The notes under the pieces: generated by a model | What the model saw: only the letters and a program-made list of their open reading frames with translations | Told to the model about the DNA's origin: nothing | The model's database searches: none | Shown here: in pieces, positions 10,235-20,407 of the stretch | How positions within the stretch are numbered: the stretch's first letter is position 1 | Layout of the letters: each line of letters begins with the position of its first letter | Position numbers and translations under genes: made by a program | Origin: Cylindrodendrum hubeiense | Taxonomy: Eukaryota > Ascomycota > Sordariomycetes > Hypocreales > Nectriaceae | NCBI GenBank assembly: GCA_014621425.1 | Contig: JAANBB010000068.1 | Coordinates: 62,001 to 126,000 of the forward strand | Length of the DNA: 64,000 nucleotides | Reading direction: 5' to 3'

Positions 10235-11079
10235 CGTCCCGATCCTCGCCCCCGCGCTCCTCGCGCCCTTCCGCCAGCCCACTCCACCTCACCATCCGCT
10301 TCTCTACGTCACAGCCCGATCTCGAACTCGAAATACCCTCGCCGTCAACCACCACCGTCTTGGCCCTCAAGCATCTACTGCGCTCGCGCCTCAGCTCCCG
10401 TTCCCGTCTCCGCCTGATATACCAGGGTCGTCTTCTCCCCGATGCTTCTGCCCTCAGCTCCGTCCTCAAGCCACCTCCGCCGCCGCCACCATCTGATGAT
10501 CCGAAGGGCAAGGGCAAGGCCATCGATGGCCCGCCGGTTTCGCGCGTCTATGTGAACTGCTCCATTGGAGATGAGTTGTCTAGCGAGGAACTTGCGCTAG
10601 AGGAGGCTGGAGCGGATAATCCTCCCACGGATTCTCAGGCCGACAGCTCCAAACCCACGACATCGACCAGACCCCGACCGAGGGGCTTTGATCGACTGCT
10701 TCAGTCTGGCTTCACTGCTTCGGAGATCTCGACTCTGCGCACCCAGTTTGCATCAATACATACCGCACGCTTCACTCCAGACTCCATGCCCTCTCCTGAT
10801 ACCTTGCGCAACCTTGAAGACTCCTGGATCGACAATAACGCTGGTGGCATTCCCTCAGACTCCAATCCCCTCGAGGATGAATACACCGGGATGGCATCCG
10901 TATTGGAGATACTCTTCCGCGCCATGGTGGTCGGCTTCTTCTTTCCCCTGGGCAGCTTAACATGGCTATTACGTGAAGAGGGCATCTGGAGTAAGCGGTG
11001 GCAGATATTCGTGGGTTTCGGCGTCGCTTTTAGCCTGGGGATCGGATTCACCAAGACAATATCGGGGGATCGGACATGA
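10231..11079 (+). CDS. DSC3: Dsc E3 ubiquitin ligase complex subunit 3
   Basis: Single exon, 282 aa. The N-terminal part (about residues 18-110) is ubiquitin-like (LTIRFSTSQPDLELEIP, LIYQGRLLPD) and interrupted by a proline run. The conserved C-terminal Dsc3 block begins GFDRLLQSGFTASEI and continues through the LEDSWIDN region. Two membrane segments close the protein (about residues 228-250 and 258-275). In fungi the Golgi Dsc complex ubiquitinates membrane proteins and, in several species, activates the SREBP transcription factor in low oxygen. The start at 10231 is the first ATG giving this frame and is overlapped by a four-codon uORF. A short Ser/Arg-rich leader precedes the ubiquitin-like fold. 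Confidence 0.9.
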   Translation: MTSRSSPPRSSRPSASPLHLTIRFSTSQPDLELEIPSPSTTTVLALKHLLRSRLSSRSRLRLIYQGRLLPDASALSSVLKPPPPPPPSDDPKGKGKAIDGPPVSRVYVNCSIGDELSSEELALEEAGADNPPTDSQADSSKPTTSTRPRPRGFDRLLQSGFTASEISTLRTQFASIHTARFTPDSMPSPDTLRNLEDSWIDNNAGGIPSDSNPLEDEYTGMASVLEILFRAMVVGFFFPLGSLTWLLREEGIWSKRWQIFVGFGVAFSLGIGFTKTISGDRT

Positions 11080-11340
11080 CATGACTGTCAAGCTTTCTGG
11101 GCTTTGTAACATGTAACATTGACGGATAGAAGGGCGTTTGGTGTTTACACGGGAACTTTACAGGGATATCACGGGCTTTCATAGATTCCATTGGGAACTC
11201 CCGACTACCGTCTCAAGTCTCGGGATGCAACTCAAACAGTCTCCCATGCGCCAGAACTCCCTAGCCTGTGACGGTATATAAACCAACCATGCCATGCCAA
11301 TTCTTTTTGTAATTACAGCCACGTCCACTAATTCCAGCAC

Positions 11341-14300
11341 TTACAAGTACAAGCTCTGGGCGGCCACAATGTCCCTGCGGATCTTGGAGAGCGACTCCTC
11401 GAACTTCTTAGTCAAGTCGTCGTTGCCCATGACCTTAGCGGCCTGGGCCATCTGTCGCAACAGCTCCTCCAGTCGGCGGAAGAGACGGATCAATGAACCT
11501 TCGTAGGTGTTTGTCATTTTGCTATGCAGGTTAGCGGGGTTACTTTGATCATGACTCCAAAACTTACCAAATCTCGGCAAACGGTTTTCCCTGGGCCCAC
11601 GTGTAGACCGTCTCCATCAGCTGCCACTTGAGCTTTTGCGCATATTCCTCCTCGTTGACATCAAGCTTGCACTCCTGGCTGACCTTGGCAATGATTCTTG
11701 CCTTGGCTTGCACCTCACGGAACGGCTTCTGCAGATCCTCCTTGAGTGCCGCTGTCTCGACCTTCTCGTCAAAGATGAAGCAACTGAGAACAGCAGCGCA
11801 CGTCTCGGGTGTAAGCTCGTTGAAGAAGCGGTCAAAGAGCAACTCAGAGAGAAGAAGTTCGTGGCCTTCGGTCGAAGAAATTTCACAGGCAACACGGGCC
11901 TTGAGCTGGACTACTTCGGCGTCATTGATAAATCCAAGTCGGCGCAGAACTCGCTTTCGGGACTTGAGCTCGTCCATCTGAGCAATGCTATGAGCCTTGT
12001 TGATGGCCTTCTTCTTCTCCTTGACTGTCTCGGCGAGCTGTACCTTGGAGTGGTACTGGTCCCAGAGCGATGGCAGCAAGGGAGAAAGATGCAGGGGGTT
12101 GGCCAGCAGTCTCGATTCGAGAACCTCAATCTTTCGGAGCAGCTTCTTAAACGAGTCGTCGGTAATCTCCATGTTCTCCAGAGGATCCAAAATAGGCAAG
12201 CCATCGGGGAAGCGGCGCTTGACCTCCGACAAAGACTTCCTCAGCTGTTCCCGATCCTGCTCTGACTTCAGGCCCTCCTTGGGCAGAAACAGGCGGATCT
12301 GGCTGATAGCCTTGACGCAGGTCAGCAGGCAGGGGACAACAACGTGAATGATGTCACCGTCATCAGCCGACGGCTTCAGACCAGGGGGCATCTCGGCAGC
12401 AGGCTGTCCAGGGGCGAACTCGGCACTCGACTTGGAGATTGGGAGCAAGACGTCGACAATGTGCGACTCCTGAGGGATGTGCTCGGGCTCTCCAAGCTTG
12501 GGTGCCCGACGAGCCTTGTGATCGACAATAACACCCCAGCCGAAGTCGACACCACCGCCAACAGTCTCGGCAGACTCCTTAGGGTTAAAGATCTGAACCA
12601 ATCGACCAGGTTGCAGGAAGGAAAGGCAGTAATTGGGGTGCTGGATGACGGCTCGCATGTCCTTGGTGTAAGTATTGAGCTGCTGGCGGATCTGGTAGTA
12701 GTCCTTAACGGTCGATTCGTCGGGAATCGTCATGGAATCTCGCTGCTGCTGCAGAGACATCAAATCTTTCTCCAGAGATGGAACGTTGGACGCGTTCTGG
12801 AATTGGTGGAAACACCTCTCCAGCATAAACTCGGGCGAGATGGCTTCGATTCTCAGCAAGTTCAGAATCATGTTGTATCCCAGGTAGAAAGCAGAGTTAA
12901 GGCGATCTTGTTGACCAGTAACGATTTCCTTGGCGGTTTCGGGCTCCAGCTTGTCGTCAATCATCATGATAACGATACCTCGAGCATCCAGACCACGACG
13001 ACCAGCTCGACCAGCCATCTGAATGTACTCGGACGAGGTAAGAGGTCGCCTCTTGATACCATCCCACTTGGTCACTTGCGTGAAGACGACAGTCTTGGCA
13101 GGCATGTTCAGGCCGATGGAGAAGGTCTCAGTCGCGAAGAGGACCTTGATGAGGGATTCCTGGAACAGAATCTCGATCGTCTCCTTGAGAATGGGCAACA
13201 AACCCGAATGATGCACGCCGATACCTCTCTCCAACAGGGGGAGGAGATGCACAATCTGGGGAAGGTCGCGGTCCTGCTCCGACAAGCTCTCAATGGCGCT
13301 GCTAAAGACCTTGCGGACCATGGCCTTTTCCGAGTCGTCGTTGAAGCTGAGGCTGGAAATGTTCATGGCCATGTTTTCGCATTCTCGCTTGCTGAAGTTG
13401 AAGACGATGACGGGGTTAAACTTCTTCTTGATGGTCATTCGAATAATCTTGTGAATGTCCGAGCCACTGTCCGCACCACCCTTGTTGGTCTTCTTGTTCT
13501 TGCCCTTGCCTTTCATTTTCGCGTTGACATCCGCAGGATCAGCACCCTTCTTCTCCTCCACCTCCTGCATAACCAGGTTGAAGTTTTGCTCGTTAAAGTT
13601 GCTCTTCTCGTCAACGACGAGTCTGGCGCCGGTGCCGCCTGAGGGGAAAAAGTAGTTTTGCAACGGCGTGGGTCGGAAATCAGTGTACACAACGTGACAG
13701 GCCTGGTGGTGAATCTTGGCAATCCACTCGGCGAATTGGAAGGCGTTGGGGATGGTGGCCGACAGGAAGACGTATCGGACTTTGTCGGGAAGCATGATGA
13801 TGGTCTCCTCCCAGACGACACCTCGAATCTTGTCGCGCATGTAGTGAATCTCGTCAAAGACGACCCAGGCAACTTCTCGCATAATTTCGGAACCGCGGTA
13901 CAACATGGATCGGAGAATTTCTGTAGTCATGACCAGGCAACTAGCTGTCGGGTTGATGGTGACATCGCCGGTCATCAAACCGACATCGCCGAAGATGGCT
14001 TCGAAATCTCTGTACTTTTGGTTGCTCAGGGCCTTGATCGGACTCGTGTAGATAACTCTCTGATTGCGCTTGAGACACTGCGCAATAGCGTACTCAGCAA
14101 CAACGGTCTTTCCGGCAGAAGTATGCGCCGACACAAGCACACTCTCGTCGCGCTCGATGGACGCCACCGACAGGCTCTGGAAGGGATCGAGCTTGAAGCT
14201 GTACGTCCTCGCGGGCTCCTTGGGCGCCTTGTGCTCAGACAGGGGGACGTATTCGTAATCCAGGTCCGGGGGCAGAGCAACTTGATGCTGAATGTTATGC

Positions 14301-14656
14301 GACAACACCAGAGAAGAGTCCTGGGGCACAAAGGTCGCTGCGCCGGCAACCTCTCTCGACTCGGCCGTCTGGAAAGTATCGGTCATGACGGGACCCGCAT
14401 CGTCCTCCTTCTTCCTCCTCTTCTTGTCTTGCTTGGCAGGGTCTTCGGACTCCTCGTCTTCGGAAGCTTCGTCTTTGGACGTCTCGGCGACATCCTCCAT
14501 TTCGACATCCGGCTTGTCGCCATTGCTGTGAACGGCCTCGTCGGCCTTTCGCTTCTTGGTCGTGTCGCGGTTCCGGCTCTTCTGAGGCACTCGCTCGTCT
14601 TCGCTAGAGCTAGGGGCATCCGCCCCGCCCTCGAACACATCGAACATTTCATCCAT
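11341..14656 (-). CDS. MTR4: ATP-dependent RNA helicase Mtr4 (exosome cofactor)
   Basis: Two exons on the minus strand: 11568..14656 and 11521..11341; total 1089 aa. The single intron joins FAEIC-KMTNTYEGSLIR, the usual Mtr4 C-terminus. The start MDEMFDVF at 14656 is the first ATG in frame. An acidic Ser/Lys-rich N-tail (1-130) is followed by the DExH core: Walker A SAHTSAGKT (about residue 174), DEIHYM (about 265), SATIP, and motif VI QMAGRAGRRG (about 548). The arch/KOW insertion and the C-terminal helical (DSHCT) domain follow. Mtr4 is nuclear and unwinds RNA for the exosome, alone or in TRAMP complexes, during rRNA maturation and RNA surveillance. It is convergent with DSC3 (261 bp between stops). 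The opposite strand also shows long open frames, which I treat as coding shadows. Confidence 0.97.
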
Positions 14657-15298
14657 GGCGGCGGTGTTGGTCCCAGTCCTGGGACCTGGGATAGATGGTG
14701 AGCCCAAGTGTAGAGGCGATCCGAACAAAGGGAGGCTCGTTCGCGGCGTGGAAGGGAAACGTGAGCAGGCGCCGAACAGCTATTTCTATAGCTGCGGTCG
14801 CGCACACAAACTCAACTTCAGAGCAGTGTGATGGGTGCAAAGGACAAAGGACCCAGAAGATCTCGATCGCAAGTCCCAATTGCGTGGGACATGGGCATGC
14901 GGCCTGGCTTGGCTAAAAAGTTGAATAGAAGTGGGCTAGGCGGCAGAAAAAAAAGCCCAGCAACGGAGCTGCGGGCGGTGAAGCGGTGCTGTGCACGGAC
15001 CATGCGGTACAAAGTACACTGCAACAAAGCAAGCGGTTCCTGCCGACGTCACGTACGACCCAACCAAATCGGGCGCAATCAAATTAGTCACTTGGTCCCT
15101 CACGTGACTCTCGTGCCAGGCGTTTTCCTTTCAACCTCAGACCACCCATCTTGACCTCGGGTCTGACCACGAAGTTGACTCTACAAGCTCACCTCTGTCG
15201 CATCCCAATCGCCACTCCACGCGTTCAAGGTGCGTTCCTCACCCGCTGCAGCTCCATTGGGCCTCCCCTCCGTCGAGCAGACCTAATTGACCTTACAG
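14657..15298. promoter_or_regulatory. Divergent promoter of MTR4 and COX8
   Basis: This 642 bp region lies between the MTR4 and COX8 start codons. TCACGTGAC at 15100-15108 (GTCACGTGA on the minus strand) is a full match to the Cbf1-type consensus RTCACRTG. A GTGCGT donor near 15232 and a CCTTACAG acceptor directly before the COX8 ATG suggest a 5'-UTR intron. No other gene is seen. Confidence 0.5.
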
Positions 15299-15594
15299 AT
15301 GCTGTCCCGCGCCGCTACCCGCACCACCACCGGGGTGATCGCCCGTCGTGGCTTCCACTCGACCCGCGCCCGCCTGTCCTCGCCTTACCACTACCCCGAG
15401 GGCGCCTACAGCAACATCCCCTTCAACCCCCGAAGCAAGTGGTTCGGCGCCGGATACTGGACCTTCCATGACCGTCGGCTTCTTCGCCCCCTTCGGTATC
15501 TCTGGTGCGTGGTTTCCGTCCTGCAGAGATGCTCTCCGACTCGAGGCAAATACTGACCCCATGTGCAGTCTGGCAGACCTACAAGCCCCAGTAA
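15299..15594 (+). pseudogene. COX8: Cytochrome c oxidase subunit 8 (COX VIIc-like), one-base frameshift in this sequence
   Basis: This encodes a small inner-membrane subunit of respiratory complex IV. From the ATG at 15299 there is a mitochondrial presequence (about residues 1-25, Arg/Ser/Thr-rich) and then the family signature SSPYHYPEGAYSNIPFNP. After GYWTF the frame goes wrong. The conserved membrane helix (MTVGFFAPFGIS) and the tail VWQTYKPQ continue one frame over, from 15468. Exon 1 ends at 15504, the intron is 15505..15568 and the stop is 15592-15594. Relative to the family there is one extra C at 15466-15467 (TTCCATG where TTCATG is expected). No intron removes it. An assembly error is the simplest explanation for an essential gene, but real disruption cannot be excluded. 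Confidence 0.85.
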
Positions 15595-15909
15595 ATTCGC
15601 GGTTCGCGGGTTGGGTCTGGCGCTTGTCAATTGACAGATACCGGAGCTCGGTTGGTGGATTGTTGTGTACATACCCGAATAGACATCACTCGGTCACCTT
15701 GGATCCTTGCACTCAATCTCATTTGTTTACTCTACGCATTCTCGCTCCAGTGACAGCACACCTTTCCAGTGACTCAAATATCTGTACTCTGGGTTCTAAT
15801 TGGGGTGTAATTGTGTAGTGGTGTGGTTTCAGGATGCTCAGATTCATCTGGCCCAGGGTATTATTCTTCTATCATGCGTAATGTACAATTGGTACAGTGT
15901 ATTGATACA
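15595..15909. other. Convergent 3' region, no gene seen
   Basis: This 315 bp AT-richer stretch lies between the stops of COX8 and the PPR gene. I see nothing else in it. Confidence 0.7.
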
Positions 15910-17712
15910 TCATAACCGACTTCCGTCTTTTTTATATCTCCGATGTGCCGGGCCCTCCCAATTGCCCGTAGATGACATCATGTCACTCCCGTTCGTAATG
16001 TTTTCCAGCAAAGAATGCATAAAAGCGTCCCGATCAGGCGGGATATCCCAACGCGTAGCCATGGCATCAAACGTGCGGACGACAGCCTCGTTAGAAGAGC
16101 ACTTCTTTATTGCTCGCAATGCCCAGATGACAAGCCACCGGTCGATCCGGAAGCCTTTGGCGCCTTCGTCTTTGGCCTGGTACAGCGCCATCAAAACTCC
16201 CTCAAGCCGCTGCTCGCTCCACTCCGAGGTCGAGAAACCTCCGTGAGAGTAGAAGCCTTTAAAAAGCGCCAGGAAGATTGTCGGGTGAATGGTAATCTTG
16301 AGGAACTTCATCTCATCCAGGTACTGCGCCACCTTGGCAAGATCGCCCATGCGGATGGCATAGTGCTCGACAAACAGCTTGTATGTGTGGAGATTTGGCG
16401 CTAGCTGGACGTTCTTCTGCAGCGACTTTTGCAATTCCGGATGAATCTTGCCGATCCTCGTAAACATCATCAATACCTTGGTGATGACTCGACCCATCAT
16501 GTAGTTCCTCTCGGGCATAGACGCGGCCATTGCGTGGGCATTCTTCATCCGCTCGTACGTCTCCTCGGCCGCCGATTCCTCACCACACCTGAGAAGCCCT
16601 GATATCACACAGTTGAGAACAACTGTATCAACCATTTCGCCTGCGTAAACCAAGTCTCTGTATGCAGCTCGGATCCCTGATGAATCCAACTTCAACCCAA
16701 AATAGTGTATCAGGCTGACGTGGTGGTACCGGTTGTACATGATCCCACGGTTCTCCATCTCTTTATATATCATGTCGGCGAGTGTAAAGTTCCCGGCCTT
16801 GGACGCAACGTCAAACAGCACGTTAAACGTCACGTCGTTGCCCTTGACCTTGGCCCCTCGCTCCATCTCCTTCCAAATCCGCAGCGCGGACTCCATCTCG
16901 GCGGATGTAATGCGGGCTGCGTACTTAGTAGCAAAGGCCAAAGCAAAATTCCAATGCGTTCGCCGGAGTGTCAATCCAGCATTCTTGACTTCGGCAATCA
17001 GTGCAAAGTATCGCAACATCGATTCGGAGTCCCGTTTAGGCGGCATCCCCATGACCTTGAGCAGTCTGTCTCGCCATTGCCACGTCAAACACAGCATCCT
17101 CGGCTCGGGCAATTGCATATAGAGGTTGTATATCAATTCCAGATTCGCTCGGTTCGGGTGTCGCAGCCTGTGTGAGATGGCGGTACATAATTTGGCGACC
17201 GTTTTTTTCGTGTCTTCGTTAATCTTGAATGTTTCGTTCTTTGACGGATACTGTATATCCCGTTTGTTGTCGGATACTTGGAGTTTGGGCCCATCGGACT
17301 GGGCGTAACCCCGACGATAAGGGTCCTGGTAGAACTCGAGGTGCTCCTCGGCGGAAGCCGCATCCTCCTGGCGGACAAAGGACATGAGGTGCTGCGGTGT
17401 CTGCATCGGTGGGGGGTTCGGGGCGAAGGGAGACTTGGCTGCGGCCGCCGCGGTGCTGTAGGTGCTCGATGCATGTCGACGTCGTTGGAGGGGAATTGCC
17501 CGGCGGGCGTCGTTTGTCGGCGTAAAGGTCGAGAGCAGCCATTGAGAGCTCCTCGCGCAGACTAAATTGCTCGTCGGCCTGGTCCTTTGCGTCTCCTTTG
17601 CGACACCCCTCGCGGTGCAGAGGCTCCTCCTCACAGTCGTAGCCCCAAAGCAAGACGGTCGATTTGCGAGCACCGCACAAACGGAGCCGTCCACTCGACT
17701 GGAGATTTTCAT
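15910..17712 (-). CDS. Mitochondrial pentatricopeptide-repeat (PPR) protein
   Basis: Single exon, 600 aa. The first about 90 residues are rich in Arg, Ser, Thr and Ala with few acidic residues, as in a mitochondrial presequence. The rest is mostly helical. Several PPR-like helical pairs are visible, for example around VTFNVLFDVASKAGNF (about residue 300), VVLNCVISGLLRCGEE (about 370) and LHTYKLFVEHYAIRMGD (about 445). PPR proteins bind organellar RNA and act in its maturation or translation. I cannot name the RNA target or the exact ortholog. It is divergent from mS23, and their 388 bp shared promoter suggests coordinated mitochondrial gene expression. Confidence 0.82.
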   Translation of the reverse strand: MKISSRVDGSVCAVLANRPSCFGATTVRRSLCTARGVAKETQRTRPTSNLVCARSSQWLLSTFTPTNDARRAIPLQRRRHASSTYSTAAAAAKSPFAPNPPPMQTPQHLMSFVRQEDAASAEEHLEFYQDPYRRGYAQSDGPKLQVSDNKRDIQYPSKNETFKINEDTKKTVAKLCTAISHRLRHPNRANLELIYNLYMQLPEPRMLCLTWQWRDRLLKVMGMPPKRDSESMLRYFALIAEVKNAGLTLRRTHWNFALAFATKYAARITSAEMESALRIWKEMERGAKVKGNDVTFNVLFDVASKAGNFTLADMIYKEMENRGIMYNRYHHVSLIHYFGLKLDSSGIRAAYRDLVYAGEMVDTVVLNCVISGLLRCGEESAAEETYERMKNAHAMAASMPERNYMMGRVITKVLMMFTRIGKIHPELQKSLQKNVQLAPNLHTYKLFVEHYAIRMGDLAKVAQYLDEMKFLKITIHPTIFLALFKGFYSHGGFSTSEWSEQRLEGVLMALYQAKDEGAKGFRIDRWLVIWALRAIKKCSSNEAVVRTFDAMATRWDIPPDRDAFMHSLLENITNGSDMMSSTGNWEGPAHRRYKKDGSRL

Positions 17713-18100
17713 GGGCTCGTCCTCATGGTGCAGTGCCCCGTCACAACGCTGTGCCGTGGCTGTTCCACGAGTGCACCGGAGAAAGAGATTGAGGAGAAGT
17801 CGGAGCTGGGCTTTGCGCGAGGTGAGGCTTGACGCTTGACGCTTGACGCAGTGGGACCCTTCCGAGATGGAATTTTACCAGCAAACCGGGGAGCATTCGC
17901 GCCAAGCTCCGCGCTCCCGCTCCCGCTTCCCGGCCGGCCTTACGATTCGCCGACCACCAAAATTTCCGCTACGACACCGAAGACCAAGTCGATCGCGCAA
18001 CACCAGGCCACCAACTTCGCAGCGCCAATTGACCTATCAGTACGTCGGCAGCCAATTTGTTTAGTTTCCCCTCGCTGACCTGACCCCCAGGACATTGGCC
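17713..18100. promoter_or_regulatory. Divergent promoter of the PPR and mS23 genes
   Basis: This 388 bp region lies between two mitochondrial-protein genes. A CCCCAG acceptor-like site lies 10 bp before the mS23 ATG, suggesting a 5'-UTR intron. A triple GACGCTTGAC-like direct repeat occurs around 17829-17850. Confidence 0.45.
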
Positions 18101-18893
18101 ATGGGTGGGCGACAGATCCGACCTGCAAAGGTCTACCAGACCGTCACCCAGGAGCTCAACCAGCGAATCCTCGGAAGCTCAGCATCGAACCCGCCGCCAT
18201 GGTACAACATCATGACCTCGGTGCCTCCCGCCGAATCCCTCGTCCGAACCCTTTCTCCGAACCGATGGGCGACCAACCCCAAAGCCAAAAAGCCCAAGAA
18301 CCTCTTCCGCCCGCAGCGCATAGCCTACCTCGAGGACTCTCTACGAAACACCTTCTACAAAGATCACCCTTGGGAGCTCGCCAGGCCTCGTGTCATTCTT
18401 GAGTTGGACGGAAAGGATTACCAGCGGTGCGATTGGAGCAAGGGCCTGCAACAGCAAGGCATTCCTCTGACGGGAGAATGGCAAGTCATTTGGGACAGGA
18501 ATCACGCCAGCAGCTATGCTAACATTTGATAGCGTCGTGCAACGCCAGATGTGGTTGATGAACAACGAGAAGATGACCAAGCGTAACGCCTACGACGTGA
18601 CCCGCCGCGAGTTCTACCGCATCCGACAAGAGGAGCAGATTGAGAAGCGCGTGGCCGTCGAGGAGGCCCGCCATGTGGGCGCCTACTTTGGCAAGAGCCG
18701 CATCGATGTCGCTCACCACCTCGAGGACCGCGAATTTGAGAACTGGAAGGTCTGGGCTGGCAAGGAGACGGAGAGGCAGGAGGCGCTACGCAACTCCGAG
18801 GTCGAGGGCTTCGGTGCTGAAGAGGAGGCAGAGGTGGACGCAGACGCAGCGCCAGATGCTGTCGTTGCCGCTGTCGCTGAGACGAAAGTATGA
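18101..18893 (+). CDS. RSM25: Mitochondrial small ribosomal subunit protein mS23 (S25), with GC-AG intron
   Basis: Two exons, join(18101..18480,18533..18893), 246 aa. The start ATG gives MGGRQIRPAKVYQTVTQEL, and the family signature continues with PPPWYNIMTSVPP and LTGE-VVQRQMWLMN. Only a GCAAGT donor at 18481 combined with the TAG acceptor at 18532 keeps the conserved frame (GECVVQRQMWL). A CTAAC branch-point match lies inside at about 18519. The intron is therefore of the minor GC-AG type. The C-terminal third is charged and Ala/Glu-rich, typical of fungal members. The protein is a matrix component of the 37S mitoribosomal subunit. The stop lies 93 bp from the convergent ALG14 stop. Confidence 0.9.
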
Positions 18894-18986
18894 GCTTGCA
18901 TTTTGGAGGGAAGAGGCCCTCATGTACACACTCTGTAAAAACTATCTATGTAACAGAACTGACGTCACGTTCCGTTTCCATTCTCC

Positions 18987-19894
18987 TCATTTCTCTGGTC
19001 GTCGCGAGTTGAAGACCATCTCGCCAGCGTTGCCGATCTTGTACTTGGCCGCCACCTCTTCGTGCTGCACCAGGAAGATGTCGGCCAGGCCAGTGTAGTG
19101 AAATAGCTTTCCCGTCAGGCTGAGGGTTGAAATGCGCGCCCAAGACTCAATGTAGACGAATTTCATCGTCCCCTCGGGCACAATGTAAAAGATCTTGAGG
19201 AGATAGACAGCCAGTCCAACAAAGAAGCCGGTCGCGGGTCCGTTGGAGAAGATGTGCGTGGGGTAGCGCAGTGTGGCCCCAACCTCGTTGGCTGGCGGCG
19301 TCAGGAGCACGGGGAAGATGTCGAGGATGCTCATCAGGGCCGTGATGGGTGTAGACCAGAGCGGCTGGTGGACGTTGCGTGCGCGGGTGACAATGCATCT
19401 GTCATAGGTGCCCGATTCTTGGCCGTTGGCGTGGCACAGCTCGACGAGCTCAGCTTCGTAATCATGGGAGTGGTTCTCGGACATGCGATCACCACTGGAG
19501 ATCAAGTAGCGGCGGTGGAAGTTTTCAAACTTGCAGAAGCCGTCGTCCATCATCATGAGCATTTCCTTGGTGTGGCCACCGGAACCGAGGACGAAGAGAT
19601 AGTAGTCCATTGATGGGTTGCGAGTCATCCGGCGTCCATGCTTTGCCACTTTTTCAACGCGACGTCTGACGATCTGGATGTGTCGGGTCTATAATAATTT
19701 AGAAGGTTATCCACCTTGTTGTCGAGTGTACTTACTGTGATGAAGATGCAGAGGCCGATGAACAAAAGGAGATAGGTTAAGATGAGGGCAGTCCATGATG
19801 GGAGTACCAGCACAGAGATGATGCCTACGACGATACTGCTAACCAAGGGCTTGGCCATTTTGACCAAGCCACTGCCAGGCTTGTTTGTCGACAT
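18987..19894 (-). CDS. ALG14: UDP-GlcNAc transferase subunit Alg14
   Basis: Two exons on the minus strand: 19736..19894 and 18987..19688; total 286 aa. The GTAAGT donor and TTATTATAG acceptor join FIT-TRHIQIV in phase 0. The N-terminus has one strong membrane anchor (about residues 15-50). The Rossmann-like cytosolic domain has the glycine-rich VLGSGGHTKEM motif (about residues 83-93) and the conserved RARNVHQP block. The C-terminal half ends with IFLVQHEEVAAKYK. Alg14 anchors the catalytic Alg13 to the ER membrane. Together they add the second GlcNAc to the dolichol-linked N-glycan precursor. ALG2, a later step, is also in this window but 31 kb away. Confidence 0.95.
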
Positions 19895-20407
19895 TCTGCG
19901 GAGATTTTGTGAGCCGTGAGAGTCGTAAGTGTGTCGAGTATTGAAAGATGGAGGAAGAGAGCGGCTTATATACTCCAGGACAAGTGTTCTCTAAGCAAGG
20001 CAGGAGGACAGCAAAGACTTGAGATAGAACAATAAGACATACCCTGGGTGTTGTCCTTATACGCACCGCATATTCAATGGCGCGAGATGTGCAGCGAATG
20101 CGTATTTGCTGTCCAAGTTCGGAATCCCATGCCCTTGATTGAATGAATGAGGTAGTGTCGGGTCGTGAATTGAGTGTGATGCGCACGGGCCAAAAGGGTC
20201 AGCAGCCAAATCTTCTGGACCAATACGGCTTACCCTATATTGATGAAACAATTGACACCTTCACTACACAATGACCGCGCATTCAGCTGTGAATCAATAA
20301 TATCCACTTGATTGAAGTTCCGGGGCATTATGTAATTAGAGTTACCTAACTGTGACAGCTAGATTGTCATGCAGTATTTATGCGTACAGAATGTTCATGA
20401 AAGTGAC
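19895..20407. other. Intergenic, AT-richer, no gene seen
   Basis: This 513 bp stretch lies between the ALG14 start and the Rho-like gene stop. AT content rises around 20280-20370. I see no ORF or RNA gene. Confidence 0.6.

Noticed and set aside
12344..14701. Two long plus-strand ORFs (432 and 347 aa) opposite MTR4
   Set aside because: They lie wholly antisense to a clear helicase gene. Their composition is that of a reverse-frame shadow of GC3-biased codons and they lack family motifs.
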